From JAADHY01 sp964428935 (GTDB lineage Bacteria; Planctomycetota; Planctomycetia; Planctomycetales; Planctomycetaceae): a DNA stretch of 51,531 bases. Below, one piece after another: positions 16,101-23,970 of the stretch. Below the pieces are notes generated by a model. It was not told where the DNA came from. It saw only the letters and a program-made list of their open reading frames with translations, and made no database searches. The stretch covers positions 1 to 51,531 of the forward strand of contig CAYSAG010000002.1 of NCBI GenBank assembly GCA_964428935.1. The letters are read 5' to 3'. A program made the position numbers and the translations under genes. Within the stretch, counting starts at the first letter, position 1. Each line of letters begins with the position of its first letter.

Positions 16101-19100
16101 GCTCGGCGTCGGCGACGACGCGGCGGTAGAGTGCGTCGGCTTTTTCCTTCTTGCCCGCTCGAATGAGTTCGCCCGCGACCACTGTCGGAAGGTACCAGCC
16201 GGTGCTGGTCAGCCATTCCGGCCGCTGCGCCCGCAGCAGCTCGTAACAGCGAAGCATGTGTTCGAGTTCCGGTTCCGGCAAAGGCTCAGCCTGCCCGCCG
16301 GCTCCTTCCAGCGACCTCGGCACCCGGTTACGCAGCTCACGCAAGTAGAGCACGGCGGTTTCGGCGGTGAGCTCGGCTTGGGACAGCAGCAGAGCGGCCT
16401 CGTAGGTGGCTCGGCCACGTTGAGCGGCAGTCTGCTGCAAGTCCAGGAACCACTGCAAGTACAACCAGTCTTTGCGTTCCTGAACGGTCGCGTTGGGCGA
16501 AGTGGCACGCTGACGGAAGCGACTGACGAACGCGTCGGCCTCACCCCGTTCCACCGCAGCCAGGTACAGGGCGCTGACGGCGGCGACCCGAGCCTGTCCG
16601 TAGTCGTCCGGCTGCCAGCTCCAAAAAGGACTGGAGGAGTAAAAAAGGCTGCGCGGACGAAGGAGCTCCAGCACTTGGCTAGCCGCTGACGAGCGAGAGA
16701 ACACCGGCGGGTACTGGCTCGGCCAGCTAAACCGCCGGCTTGGGGAAGAGCTTGCCGTCTTTCCGACCAGCCGCTTCTTTCGAATGCTCGGCTCGTCTTC
16801 CGACAGGTCCAGTTCCGAGAGCTGCTCGAAGCAGCGAGCCGCTCGGTCTTTGTCGTGCAGTTTCCAAAGTGCGACGCCGCGACGGAACAGGGCTTCCCAG
16901 TCCTTCGGGTGGTCTCGCAGCCAACGGGCGAGCAGCCGGTCGGCCTGCTCGTAGTAGCGGTGCCGCAACAGGTCGTCCACGGCCAGGAAGAAGGTGTCCG
17001 GCTGCCGCTCTTCCGCCACCAGCTGCGTCCAAATTCGTTCGGCTTCGTCGGATTCACCCAGTTCCGACAACAAGCTGGCCAGACGCCTCAGGCCTTCCTT
17101 GCTGGGAGCCAATTCGTTGACTCGCCGCTGGTAGCGGACAGCCGTCTCCAGGTCGTCTTCCCGCTCGGCCAACGCGACCAGTCGCCGCAGCAGTTGCACG
17201 TCGCGCGTGTCTTCCGTGAGCAGCGACTCGAGCGTCCGGCGGGCACTGCCGAAGTCGTCGGCGGCTTCGTACGCGGCCGCCGTGCAGAAGGCCGCTTCGC
17301 GAGCCTGTCCGCGTTCGCGTCCCAGCGTCTGCAAACGTTGAAGCAAACGCTCGAACTGGTCGATTCGCAGGTGAAGCTGAGCGAGCGGGGAAATGAGCGC
17401 CAGTCGCTGCTGCAGGTCGTCCGTGCGCTGGAGCGCTCGCCAGTAGAGCTCAATGGCTTCGTCCGTTCGGAAGTTTTCGGCCAGGGCCTGAGCCAGCGCG
17501 ACCAGAGCGTCCGGGTCGGACGGGTTGAGTCGGACGCAACGTCGCAACACCCTCAGCCCCTCGTCGGTGCGCCCCAGTCGGAAGCACAGCTCGGCGTAGA
17601 AGCTGGCGTAGTCCAGGTTGCCCGGTGCGGCTTCCAGCAACTCGCGTCCGGCTTGCAAAGCGGCGTCGGTGCGTCCGAGCCGCAGTTCCAACAACGCCAC
17701 CTGCTGCAAGTACTCCGCGCGGAACCGACGGTCCACCTTGGCCAGCGTCCGACACGCTTGCACCGCGTCGCTCAACTGGCCGGCCGACTCGAACAGCCGC
17801 GCCGCCACCGACAGCGTCTGGACCGAAGACGGCTCCAACTGCAAGGCCCGTCGAATGGCCTTCACCGCTTCGTCTTTTTGACGGGCAGCGTCCAAGAACA
17901 ACGCCAGCCGCCGCCACTGAGCAGCCGTGGGCTGACGGGCCGACTCCAGCTCACGCCGCAGCGCCTGAATTCGGTCGTCCAACTGGCCGCTGGCTTTGTA
18001 ACAGCGAACCGATTCCTCAATGACTCGCTGCCGTTCCTCGGGCGTGGTGGCCTGCGACTCGGCCAGCCGAAGCTGCTCGACGGCTTCGTCGTACTGCTCG
18101 CTGTCGCGCAGCATTTCCGCAAACCGCAGCCGGTCGGCCAGCTCCGGCTCCATTCGACAGGCCTCGCTCATGGCCTGCAACGCCTCCTTGCGGTAGCCGA
18201 ACCGACCGAGCACTTCGGCCAGACGGACCAGGTTGCGTGTGGTGCGGTTTTTCCCTTCGGCCATGCCTCGCCAGGTGGCGACGGCGTCCTTTCGTCGTCC
18301 CAGCGTGTGGTAGTACTCGCCCAGGTACTCGCGGTACTGGGGTTCGTCGGGAGCCAATTGAATGGCTTGGCGGTACAGTTCAATGGCCCGGTCGGTCATT
18401 CCGGCTTCGCGGAACAGGTCGGCCACGCGGGCCAGCGTGACGGCGTCGGTGGAGTGGGCTTGGACCGCGCGGTTCCAAACCTTGGCCGCGACCTTTTTCC
18501 GCTCGGCTTCGCTTCGCGACGGGTCTTGGAGAATCAGTCGGCCCCACTGCTCGAGCACGTCCAGGTCGTCCGGCTGGAGCTTGGCCAAGGCTTCGTACTG
18601 GGCGAGGGCGTCGCGGAGCTGCCCGGCTCGGACCAGTTGCTGAATCAGGTCTCGCCGCAAGCGAGCGTCGGACGGAGCCAGCTGAATGGCTTTCGTGTAC
18701 CACTTCCGGGCTTCGGGCAGACGGTCCTGCACGGCCAGCACACGACCGAGCCGAGCCATGGCGTGGACGTCGTCCGGGTGACGACGCAACCACCGCTCGT
18801 AGTACTCGGCCAGCCCCGCCCAGTCGTCGCTCCGCAGAAAAACGTTTTCGATTCGTTGACGCACGTCGCGGAAAAGCCAACTGCCGGGCCGCAGGTCGAC
18901 GAGCAGCTTTTCGAGGTCGGCAATGGCTTCGTCGGTGCGACCGAACTGAGCCTTCAGTTCGGCCGCTCGAATTCGGTACTGAACCCGGCGGTAGCGGTCC
19001 GACGTCTTCTGGGCGAGCTTTTCGAACCGTTTCAGAGCGCCCTCCCGGTCGCCCTCCTCCAGCAACACCGTCGCAATTTGCTCCTGCACCCGCAGGTCGT

Positions 19101-19725
19101 CCGGAAACAACTTCTCCAGTCGGTCCCAGACCCGCAGTGCCTCCTGAGTGTGGTGGGCCCGCTGGTGAATTCGGCCGAGCATTTTGAAAATGTCCAGCAA
19201 GTCGGCCCGTTGCGGGTGACGCTGAATGGCCCGCTCCAGCGCCTGAACCGCCTGCTCCGGCTGCCCCACCAAGACCAACGACTGGGCCAGGTAGTAGGAG
19301 GCCAGCGGGTTGTCCGGCAACAGCCGCTCGGCCTGGCGAAAGGCTTCCACCGCCGCTGCGTCGTTGCCCCGCTGCGACTCGATTAGCCCAAGCAGGAACC
19401 AGGCGTGGCCGTCGTTCGGGTTGTTCTTCGTGCGCTGGCGGTACGTCTGGACGAACGCCTCCAAAGTCCCGTGCTCCACGTGGTACCCGTAGACGCGGTC
19501 CAGCGCGACGCCCTTGCGCGGGTTTTTCTCCAGAATGGCCAGGAACCGCTCCATGACCCGACGCTGCGCGGCGTCCTCGTCGGAAGCGGCGTCGGGCGTC
19601 GCAGAGGCGGGCTTTTGCTCAACCGGCTGTTGTGCCGCCAGCGGCTGAGCCGTCAGGAGCGTCCAGAAGGCTTGCGCGGTCAGGAGCCAAGCCAGCGTGA
19701 GAGGAAGAGGGCCGACCGTTCGCAT
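13105..19725 (-). CDS. Giant exported tetratricopeptide-repeat protein
   Basis: 2206 residues, probably a scaffold; partners unknown. ATG 19725 is chosen because GAGGAGGTG precedes it and a signal peptide follows (MRTVGPLPLTLAWLLTAQ..., cleavage near PLAA). The rest is almost wholly helical repeats of TPR type, recognised by recurring patterns such as AWFLLGLIESQRGNDAAAV, LASYYLAQSLVLVGQPEQAV and LGEYYHTLGRRKDAVATW. Repeats are clearest over the first 1000 residues and again after about 1400. A Ser/Pro/Trp-rich break (SLFYSSSPFWSWQPDDYGQ) lies near 1030. No catalytic motif, C-terminal anchor or sorting signal was seen. It sits directly upstream of the duplicated giant gene in the same direction, so both may belong to one exported assembly. 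The MoxR/vWA operon is divergent from it. Confidence 0.85.
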   Translation of the reverse strand: MRTVGPLPLTLAWLLTAQAFWTLLTAQPLAAQQPVEQKPASATPDAASDEDAAQRRVMERFLAILEKNPRKGVALDRVYGYHVEHGTLEAFVQTYRQRTKNNPNDGHAWFLLGLIESQRGNDAAAVEAFRQAERLLPDNPLASYYLAQSLVLVGQPEQAVQALERAIQRHPQRADLLDIFKMLGRIHQRAHHTQEALRVWDRLEKLFPDDLRVQEQIATVLLEEGDREGALKRFEKLAQKTSDRYRRVQYRIRAAELKAQFGRTDEAIADLEKLLVDLRPGSWLFRDVRQRIENVFLRSDDWAGLAEYYERWLRRHPDDVHAMARLGRVLAVQDRLPEARKWYTKAIQLAPSDARLRRDLIQQLVRAGQLRDALAQYEALAKLQPDDLDVLEQWGRLILQDPSRSEAERKKVAAKVWNRAVQAHSTDAVTLARVADLFREAGMTDRAIELYRQAIQLAPDEPQYREYLGEYYHTLGRRKDAVATWRGMAEGKNRTTRNLVRLAEVLGRFGYRKEALQAMSEACRMEPELADRLRFAEMLRDSEQYDEAVEQLRLAESQATTPEERQRVIEESVRCYKASGQLDDRIQALRRELESARQPTAAQWRRLALFLDAARQKDEAVKAIRRALQLEPSSVQTLSVAARLFESAGQLSDAVQACRTLAKVDRRFRAEYLQQVALLELRLGRTDAALQAGRELLEAAPGNLDYASFYAELCFRLGRTDEGLRVLRRCVRLNPSDPDALVALAQALAENFRTDEAIELYWRALQRTDDLQQRLALISPLAQLHLRIDQFERLLQRLQTLGRERGQAREAAFCTAAAYEAADDFGSARRTLESLLTEDTRDVQLLRRLVALAEREDDLETAVRYQRRVNELAPSKEGLRRLASLLSELGESDEAERIWTQLVAEERQPDTFFLAVDDLLRHRYYEQADRLLARWLRDHPKDWEALFRRGVALWKLHDKDRAARCFEQLSELDLSEDEPSIRKKRLVGKTASSSPSRRFSWPSQYPPVFSRSSAASQVLELLRPRSLFYSSSPFWSWQPDDYGQARVAAVSALYLAAVERGEADAFVSRFRQRATSPNATVQERKDWLYLQWFLDLQQTAAQRGRATYEAALLLSQAELTAETAVLYLRELRNRVPRSLEGAGGQAEPLPEPELEHMLRCYELLRAQRPEWLTSTGWYLPTVVAGELIRAGKKEKADALYRRVVADAERSPDWLGPALRLAAQRGDTRALLQLLQRLTHGDQLPRWLPAYADPVARTMAYCVLTGRLDDVLALLDRAFDVALAWQQRVPRRARVPASTTYVTYLRVYTTPPRWVELSYPRPRLYLDHSQISVLRNAYAFFKEKRQLDRLLDHLKRRAETGDAASRVAAALARAAVYWWEQQKALAAEAAEEALAAAPDDFDLRLQVAEEVEQAGESERALQLLDQAEPLDRRTLLRREALALRLAVRMGNVERARKAAERLFGLRLPVQTQVQLAAQMEQLGLHELAEAVRRRARRRAGNRTSALVGLLQQYLRQGRSEVAVEIAHEILRRVPPQPQTPYWYGQPARTARRLALTVLARSGRLNDLIRRAEQQLQRSPKSVVLHERLAEYYEAAGQKERSLEVLKKAAALHPKDAELQYRVASKLYSAGQFKDAADFYLAAFRSEPSLFARDYYRVDDIFRQADRMDDLLAWLNQVDLRRLGQPYVLSNVIRGLLRRKETFELGVQLLKRAWQAFPDAGYNLIGSLLYNDEVWQLPEVYEFAHKALLPRPGHPLRSPWAGMDYVLYNVNGRAVGVVTRVLQAAESQGKLASFAQEVRDALKRCPQWTGGEALLAVVEAKLGQVDSARKTMQRLLNDQKHPMPFYARLLVGQELKEVDELRDVALHCFQVSPADLQTERTQYRFSPLQQLIRLYAKLGRRDRARQLLLEVLERSQQNYYGSSPDYEAYRQLEDMRAVAGDLLLLGFPVDAFRVYHAALSDEERIERAKPVGVDYLLQELEKGRKRAEAELSAEALRDALFRWVPDHVDSPSGSSHRPAVDLVLTANTKPLRAARINSLFQHAVELAAERGSSGKLFAELRQRLTRLHEQRPDDLSVVVADALLALVGGDVSQRRGALQRVVEWVDAHPLEPLPAGQRPSPRQRAQALQQVAVWLVAREAWKDESTRATAERLTERALQAARRQTNPAWTLAILHKLGQQALDDGDRAAAEKYWSELLDAVLSRSGSD

Positions 19726-20045
19726 GCCACGCACCTCCTCACAGCGGTGTTGAGTGAAACGGACCGCGGGTTCGCTCGCAGAGAAAGGAGCTCGGCCAGC
19801 CGGGCGACGCTCGCTTGGCGACGACCGAGACGCGTGCCGACGGCCCGTCCACCCATTGTGCCGCGGCGGTGACGAATGGTCCAGTCGATTCGGACGATTA
19901 GAAGAATTCTTGGACGGCGCGGAGAAGCGTTTTGGAAATCGAAATTTCACTTGGGTACACTACTTGAGCAAACACGCAGTTGGGAAAATCCGATTTTCTT
20001 CACCCGTCTGATTGGGATTGGCTGCCGCTCGGTGAGACCGCTGAG
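19726..20045. other. Divergent intergenic region, giant TPR gene / moxR operon
   Basis: 320 bases separating two oppositely directed transcription units. The right half is AT-richer than the surroundings and holds the candidate moxR promoter listed separately. A leftward promoter for the TPR gene should also be here but was not resolved. Confidence 0.45.
19932..19961 (+). promoter_or_regulatory. Candidate promoter of the moxR-vWA operon
   Basis: TTGGAA (19932-19937) and TACACT (19956-19961), separated by 18 bases, each match four of six bases of the sigma-70 consensus. They lie in a locally AT-rich patch 84 bases before the moxR start. Overlapping it is the palindrome GAAATTTC (19941-19948). 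Assigned by eye only. Confidence 0.35.
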
Positions 20046-21053
20046 ATGGACACACACCTTTCGACCAACGACGCCGACGCGTTGAAACGGGAGTTGGAGC
20101 GTTTTCGGACTGACTTCCAGCGGCTCCGCGCCGAAGTGTCGAAAGTCATTGTCGGGCACGACGAAATCATTGAAGGCACTTTGATTGCGTTGGTCGCCGG
20201 AGGCCACGTGCTGCTGGAAGGCGTTCCCGGCTTGGGCAAGACGTTGCTGGTCCGCACGCTGGCCGACGCGCTGGACCTGAAGTTCTCGCGGGTGCAGTTC
20301 ACGCCCGACCTCATGCCGGCTGACCTAATCGGAACCAACGTGGTTCTGGAAACGCCCGAGGGCGGTCGGCAGTTCCAATTTCAGCAAGGACCCATTTTCG
20401 CCAACATTGTGCTGGCCGACGAAATCAACCGAGCGACGCCGAAAACACAGTCGGCGTTGCTGGAGGCCATGCAAGAGAAGGCCGTCACGGTGGCCGGTCA
20501 GACGTACCGCTTGGCCGAACCGTTCCTGGTCCTGGCGACGCAAAACCCGTTGGAAATGGAGGGCACGTACCCGCTGCCGGAAGCGCAACTGGACCGGTTT
20601 TTCCACAAGCTGCTGGTCCGGTACCCGAGCTCGGGCGAACTGGCCACGATTCTGGAACGCACGACGGAAGCCGAGGAGCCGCAGGCGCAGCCGGTCTTGA
20701 CGGGTGAGCGGGTTCTGGAAATGCGAAAGCTGGCTCGGCAAGTGCCCATTGCGGACGACGTGCGCAACTTCGCCATTGACGTGGTCCTGGCCACTCACCC
20801 GGAAAACGGAGTCGCCCCCGAAAAGGTCAGACGGTACGTCCAGTACGGCTCCAGTCCGCGTGGCGCTCAGGCCATGGTGCTGGCCGCGAAGATTCGAGCC
20901 ATTCTGGACGGCCGGTACCACGTCGCGCGCGAAGACCTGAGCGCGGCGGCTCACGCGTCGCTCCGACACCGCCTGATTCTGAACTTCGAGGGACAGGCCG
21001 AGGGCGTCTCGCCGGACGAAGTGATTGACGACGTGTTGCAGTCGCTGAACTGA
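20046..21053 (+). CDS. MoxR-family AAA+ ATPase
   Basis: MoxR ATPases are thought to act as chaperones that remodel or activate vWA-domain partners. 335 residues from ATG 20046. Seen: sensor-like VIVGHDEIIEGTLIALVAGGHVLLEG, Walker A GVPGLGKT (59-66), FTPDLMPADLIGTNV, Walker B IVLADEINRA (121-130), then PKTQSALLEAMQEKAVTV and ATQNPLEMEGTYPLPEAQLDRF, all hallmarks of the MoxR clade. The C-terminal lid contains SSPRGAQAMVLAAKIRAIL. The upstream in-frame ATG at 19980 overlaps the promoter and codes non-conserved residues. First gene of a six-gene rightward run whose next members are DUF58 and vWA proteins, the standard partners of MoxR. Confidence 0.95.
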   Translation: MDTHLSTNDADALKRELERFRTDFQRLRAEVSKVIVGHDEIIEGTLIALVAGGHVLLEGVPGLGKTLLVRTLADALDLKFSRVQFTPDLMPADLIGTNVVLETPEGGRQFQFQQGPIFANIVLADEINRATPKTQSALLEAMQEKAVTVAGQTYRLAEPFLVLATQNPLEMEGTYPLPEAQLDRFFHKLLVRYPSSGELATILERTTEAEEPQAQPVLTGERVLEMRKLARQVPIADDVRNFAIDVVLATHPENGVAPEKVRRYVQYGSSPRGAQAMVLAAKIRAILDGRYHVAREDLSAAAHASLRHRLILNFEGQAEGVSPDEVIDDVLQSLN

Positions 21054-21161
21054 AGCGGGTTGGAGACGGGACGGAGAGTCGGGCGACGCACTGGGGTCGT
21101 CCGGGCACGCCGGCGTCGACCGGCAGCGGCCGACGACGGAAGGAATGAGGTCCGCAGGCCA

Positions 21162-22040
21162 ATGCCACTTTTCGATTCCGACTTTCTGCAAAAGCTGGAG
21201 TACCTGTCGCTGGTCTCTCGGCGGGTCTTTCGAGGCCAGTTGATGGCTCAGCGACGGACCAAGCAGTTGGGCGGCGGAATCGAGTTTGCCGACCACCGCG
21301 AGTACACGCCCGGCGACGACTTCCGCTACCTGGACTGGAACGTCTACGCTCGGTTGGACGAGCTGCTGCTGAAACGGTTTCAGGAAGAAGAGGACCTGCA
21401 CCTGTACTTGCTGTTGGACTGCTCGCGGAGCATGGGTTTCGGCTCGCCGCCCAAGTTCGACCTGGCTCGACAGGTCGCCGCGGCGTTGGCTTACATTGCT
21501 CTGGCCGACTTGGACCGCGTGGCCGTGGTCGCCTTTGCCGACGGAATCGTCGCCGACTTCCCGCTGACACGCGGCAAAGCCCGCATTCTGACCCTAATGA
21601 AGTTTCTGGAAAACCTGCCGCTGCAGGGCTGCGACACCGACCTGGCAGAAACGGCGACGGCCTTTGTGCACCGTCCGCAACGGCGTGGGCTGGTCGTCGT
21701 GCTGAGCGACTTGTTCGACCCGTCGGGGTTTCAGCGGGGGTTGGACCGGTTGCGTTACCACCAGTACGAGCTGAGCGTGGTGCAGATTTACGACCGGCGG
21801 GACGCTGAGCCGGACGTGCTGGGCGACGTCGAGTTGGTCGACGGGGAAACGCAAGCGGGCACCAAAGTGACGGTGACCGAGAAGAACTTGAAGCAGTACC
21901 GGCAGATTTTCTCGGAGTTCTTGCAGTCCGTTCGCAACTACTGCCGAAGCCACGCCATTGGTTGCACGACGACCACCAGCGACGTGGCTTTCGACGAGTT
22001 GGTGCTGGGAATGCTGCGAGCGGGACGGGTGGTGGCGTGA
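21162..22040 (+). CDS. DUF58 domain protein, vWA-like
   Basis: 292 residues. DUF58 proteins carry a vWA-like fold and nearly always accompany MoxR ATPases; their biochemical role is not established. Seen: the signature GIEFADHREYTPGDDFRYLD near 42-61, WNVYARLDELLLKRFQEEE, and the metal-site-like LLLDCSRSMGFGSP (DxSxS) near 84-97. FADGIVADFPLTRGKARI and VLSDLFDPSGFQRGLDRL of the vWA core follow. No transmembrane segment was seen, so it is probably cytoplasmic. ATG 21162 is chosen because AGGAATGAGG precedes it and because the more upstream codons are not conserved in character. It sits 108 bases after moxR, and the next gene's ribosome binding site begins at its stop codon. Confidence 0.93.
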   Translation: MPLFDSDFLQKLEYLSLVSRRVFRGQLMAQRRTKQLGGGIEFADHREYTPGDDFRYLDWNVYARLDELLLKRFQEEEDLHLYLLLDCSRSMGFGSPPKFDLARQVAAALAYIALADLDRVAVVAFADGIVADFPLTRGKARILTLMKFLENLPLQGCDTDLAETATAFVHRPQRRGLVVVLSDLFDPSGFQRGLDRLRYHQYELSVVQIYDRRDAEPDVLGDVELVDGETQAGTKVTVTEKNLKQYRQIFSEFLQSVRNYCRSHAIGCTTTTSDVAFDELVLGMLRAGRVVA

Positions 22041-22056
22041 CGGAGGAGGCCGTCCC

Positions 22057-23970
22057 ATGGGTCTGGCCAATCCGACGGCGTTGTGGTGGCTGGCGTTGGC
22101 CGTGCCGGTGGTGGTCTTCTACATTCTGAAGGTCCGACTGCGGCGCGTGCCGGTGTCGACCACCATGTTCTGGCAGCAGGTTTTTGAGGAAAAGCGACCT
22201 CGGTCGCTGTGGCAGCGGCTGCGGCACCTGCTGTCGCTGCTGGTCCAGCTCGTGTTCTTGTCTTTGCTGGTGCTGGCGTTGGCCAGACCCTTCTTCGCCT
22301 GGCAACAGCGGCAAGCACGGCGTCTGGTGTTGGTCGTCGACAATTCGGCCAGCATGCGGGCCACCGACGTCGCTCCCAACCGCCTCGCTCAGGCCAAAAA
22401 GGAAGCCCTTCGAATCATTCGCGGACTGCGACAGTCCGACCAAATGGCCGTGGTCGCGGCGGGCGTCCAGCCGCGGGTCGTGTGCGGCCTGACCAGCCAC
22501 CAGCGGACCCTGCGTGAAGCTTTGGAACGCGTTGAAGAAACGGACGGCCCGACTCGGGTGCGCGAGGCCGTGGCGCTGGCCCGACGCCTGCTGGCCGGGC
22601 ACCCGAACGGCCGAATTGTCCTTCTGACCGACGGTTGCTTTCCGGACGCCCCGCAGTTGGCTCGAGCCGCCGACGTGCTTTGGCTGCCGGTGGGGCGGCG
22701 CACGGGCAACGTCGGCGTGACGCGGTTCCAAGCTCGCCGCAGTCTGCTGGACCCAATCGGTTACGAAATTTTGGTCGAAGTGGCGAACTGCTCGGACGAG
22801 CCGGTCCAGACGCGGCTGGAGCTGGACTTGAACGACGAAGTGCTGGACGTCGTGCCGCTGAAGCTGGAGCCGGGTGGGACGTGGTCGCACGTCTTTGAAA
22901 AGACGTCGGCCGACGGCGGAGTGCTCCGCGCGTCGCTGGACCGGGCCGACGCGCTGCCGGCCGACAACGTCGCGTGGGCCGTGTTGCCGCGCCGCCAGCG
23001 GCAAAAAGTGCTGTTGGTGACCCAGGGCAACTTGTTTCTCGAAAAAGTCTTTCAGGCTCACCCGCTGGTCGACCTGCAGGTGGTGCGGCAGTTGCCGGAC
23101 AAGCCGCCCGCCGACGCCATTCTGGTTTTCCACCGAAGGACGCCTCCCCAGTTGCCTCGGCAGCGTGTCCTGGTCATTGACCCGTCACAAACGACGGACG
23201 TGTGGGAACTGAACGAAACGCTGCAAAACCCGGTCGTGGCCTGGCAAGACAAGGACTCGCCGTTAATGGCCCACGTGCGGCTGGACAACGTGCTCATGCC
23301 CGAAGCCCGCCGTTTGAAAATCAAAGACGGTGTGGGTCGTGTGCACGTGCTGGCCAAGTCGGCCACGGGCGACCCGCTCTACTGGGCCGTCGAACGACCG
23401 GGCGGGAAAGTGTTGGTCCTGACCGTCAACCTGGACCGCGGCGACCTGCCGTTGCGCACGGCCTTTCCCATTCTGGTGAGCAACGCGCTGGCGTGGTTTT
23501 CCGGGACGAAAGGGGAGTTGCGGGAGTCGCTGCCGACCGGCGCGGTGGCCAAAGTCGAGTTGGCCGAGCTGGGCGCAGCCAGCGACGGCGGTCGTCTGGT
23601 GCTGGTCGCGCCCGACGGACGCACGACGGCCATTGCTGCGGCCGCTCGAGCCGGCTCCACGGCAGGGTCTGGCGAAGTCCTGGTCGGCCCGCTGGACCGC
23701 TGCGGCGTCTGGCAGGTCGCTCGGCAACCGGCAGCGGCGGCCTCGCACCAAGCCGACTCGCGGCCAAAACTCACCCCGCTGGTTTCAATCGCTTGCAACC
23801 TGGCTGACCGGACCGAAAGCGACTTGCGCGTTCCGGAGACAGCCGCTCGAGCGAAAAACGCCGTGACGGCCGGCTGGGGCGGTCGGCCGGTCTGGTTCTA
23901 CCTGGTCGCGGCCGCCTGGCTGCTGACGGGTTTGGAGTGGTTCCTGTACCAACGGCGGTGGATCAGCTAA
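22057..23970 (+). CDS. BatA-like membrane protein with vWA domain
   Basis: 637 residues. An N-terminal BatA module has two membrane helices (about 8-24 and 59-77), then RLVLVVDNSASMRATDV with the DxSxS metal-site residues Asp 95, Ser 97 and Ser 99. The vWA core continues to about 235, including IVLLTDGCFPDAPQLARAADV. The large C-terminal part is beta-rich and ends in a third membrane helix (WFYLVAAAWLLTGLEWFLYQRR). The vWA domain probably faces the periplasm, anchored at both ends. ATG 22057 follows GGAGGAGG. Its TAA stop overlaps the next gene's ATG by one base, so translation of the two is probably coupled. The ligand is unknown. Confidence 0.88.
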   Translation: MGLANPTALWWLALAVPVVVFYILKVRLRRVPVSTTMFWQQVFEEKRPRSLWQRLRHLLSLLVQLVFLSLLVLALARPFFAWQQRQARRLVLVVDNSASMRATDVAPNRLAQAKKEALRIIRGLRQSDQMAVVAAGVQPRVVCGLTSHQRTLREALERVEETDGPTRVREAVALARRLLAGHPNGRIVLLTDGCFPDAPQLARAADVLWLPVGRRTGNVGVTRFQARRSLLDPIGYEILVEVANCSDEPVQTRLELDLNDEVLDVVPLKLEPGGTWSHVFEKTSADGGVLRASLDRADALPADNVAWAVLPRRQRQKVLLVTQGNLFLEKVFQAHPLVDLQVVRQLPDKPPADAILVFHRRTPPQLPRQRVLVIDPSQTTDVWELNETLQNPVVAWQDKDSPLMAHVRLDNVLMPEARRLKIKDGVGRVHVLAKSATGDPLYWAVERPGGKVLVLTVNLDRGDLPLRTAFPILVSNALAWFSGTKGELRESLPTGAVAKVELAELGAASDGGRLVLVAPDGRTTAIAAAARAGSTAGSGEVLVGPLDRCGVWQVARQPAAAASHQADSRPKLTPLVSIACNLADRTESDLRVPETAARAKNAVTAGWGGRPVWFYLVAAAWLLTGLEWFLYQRRWIS

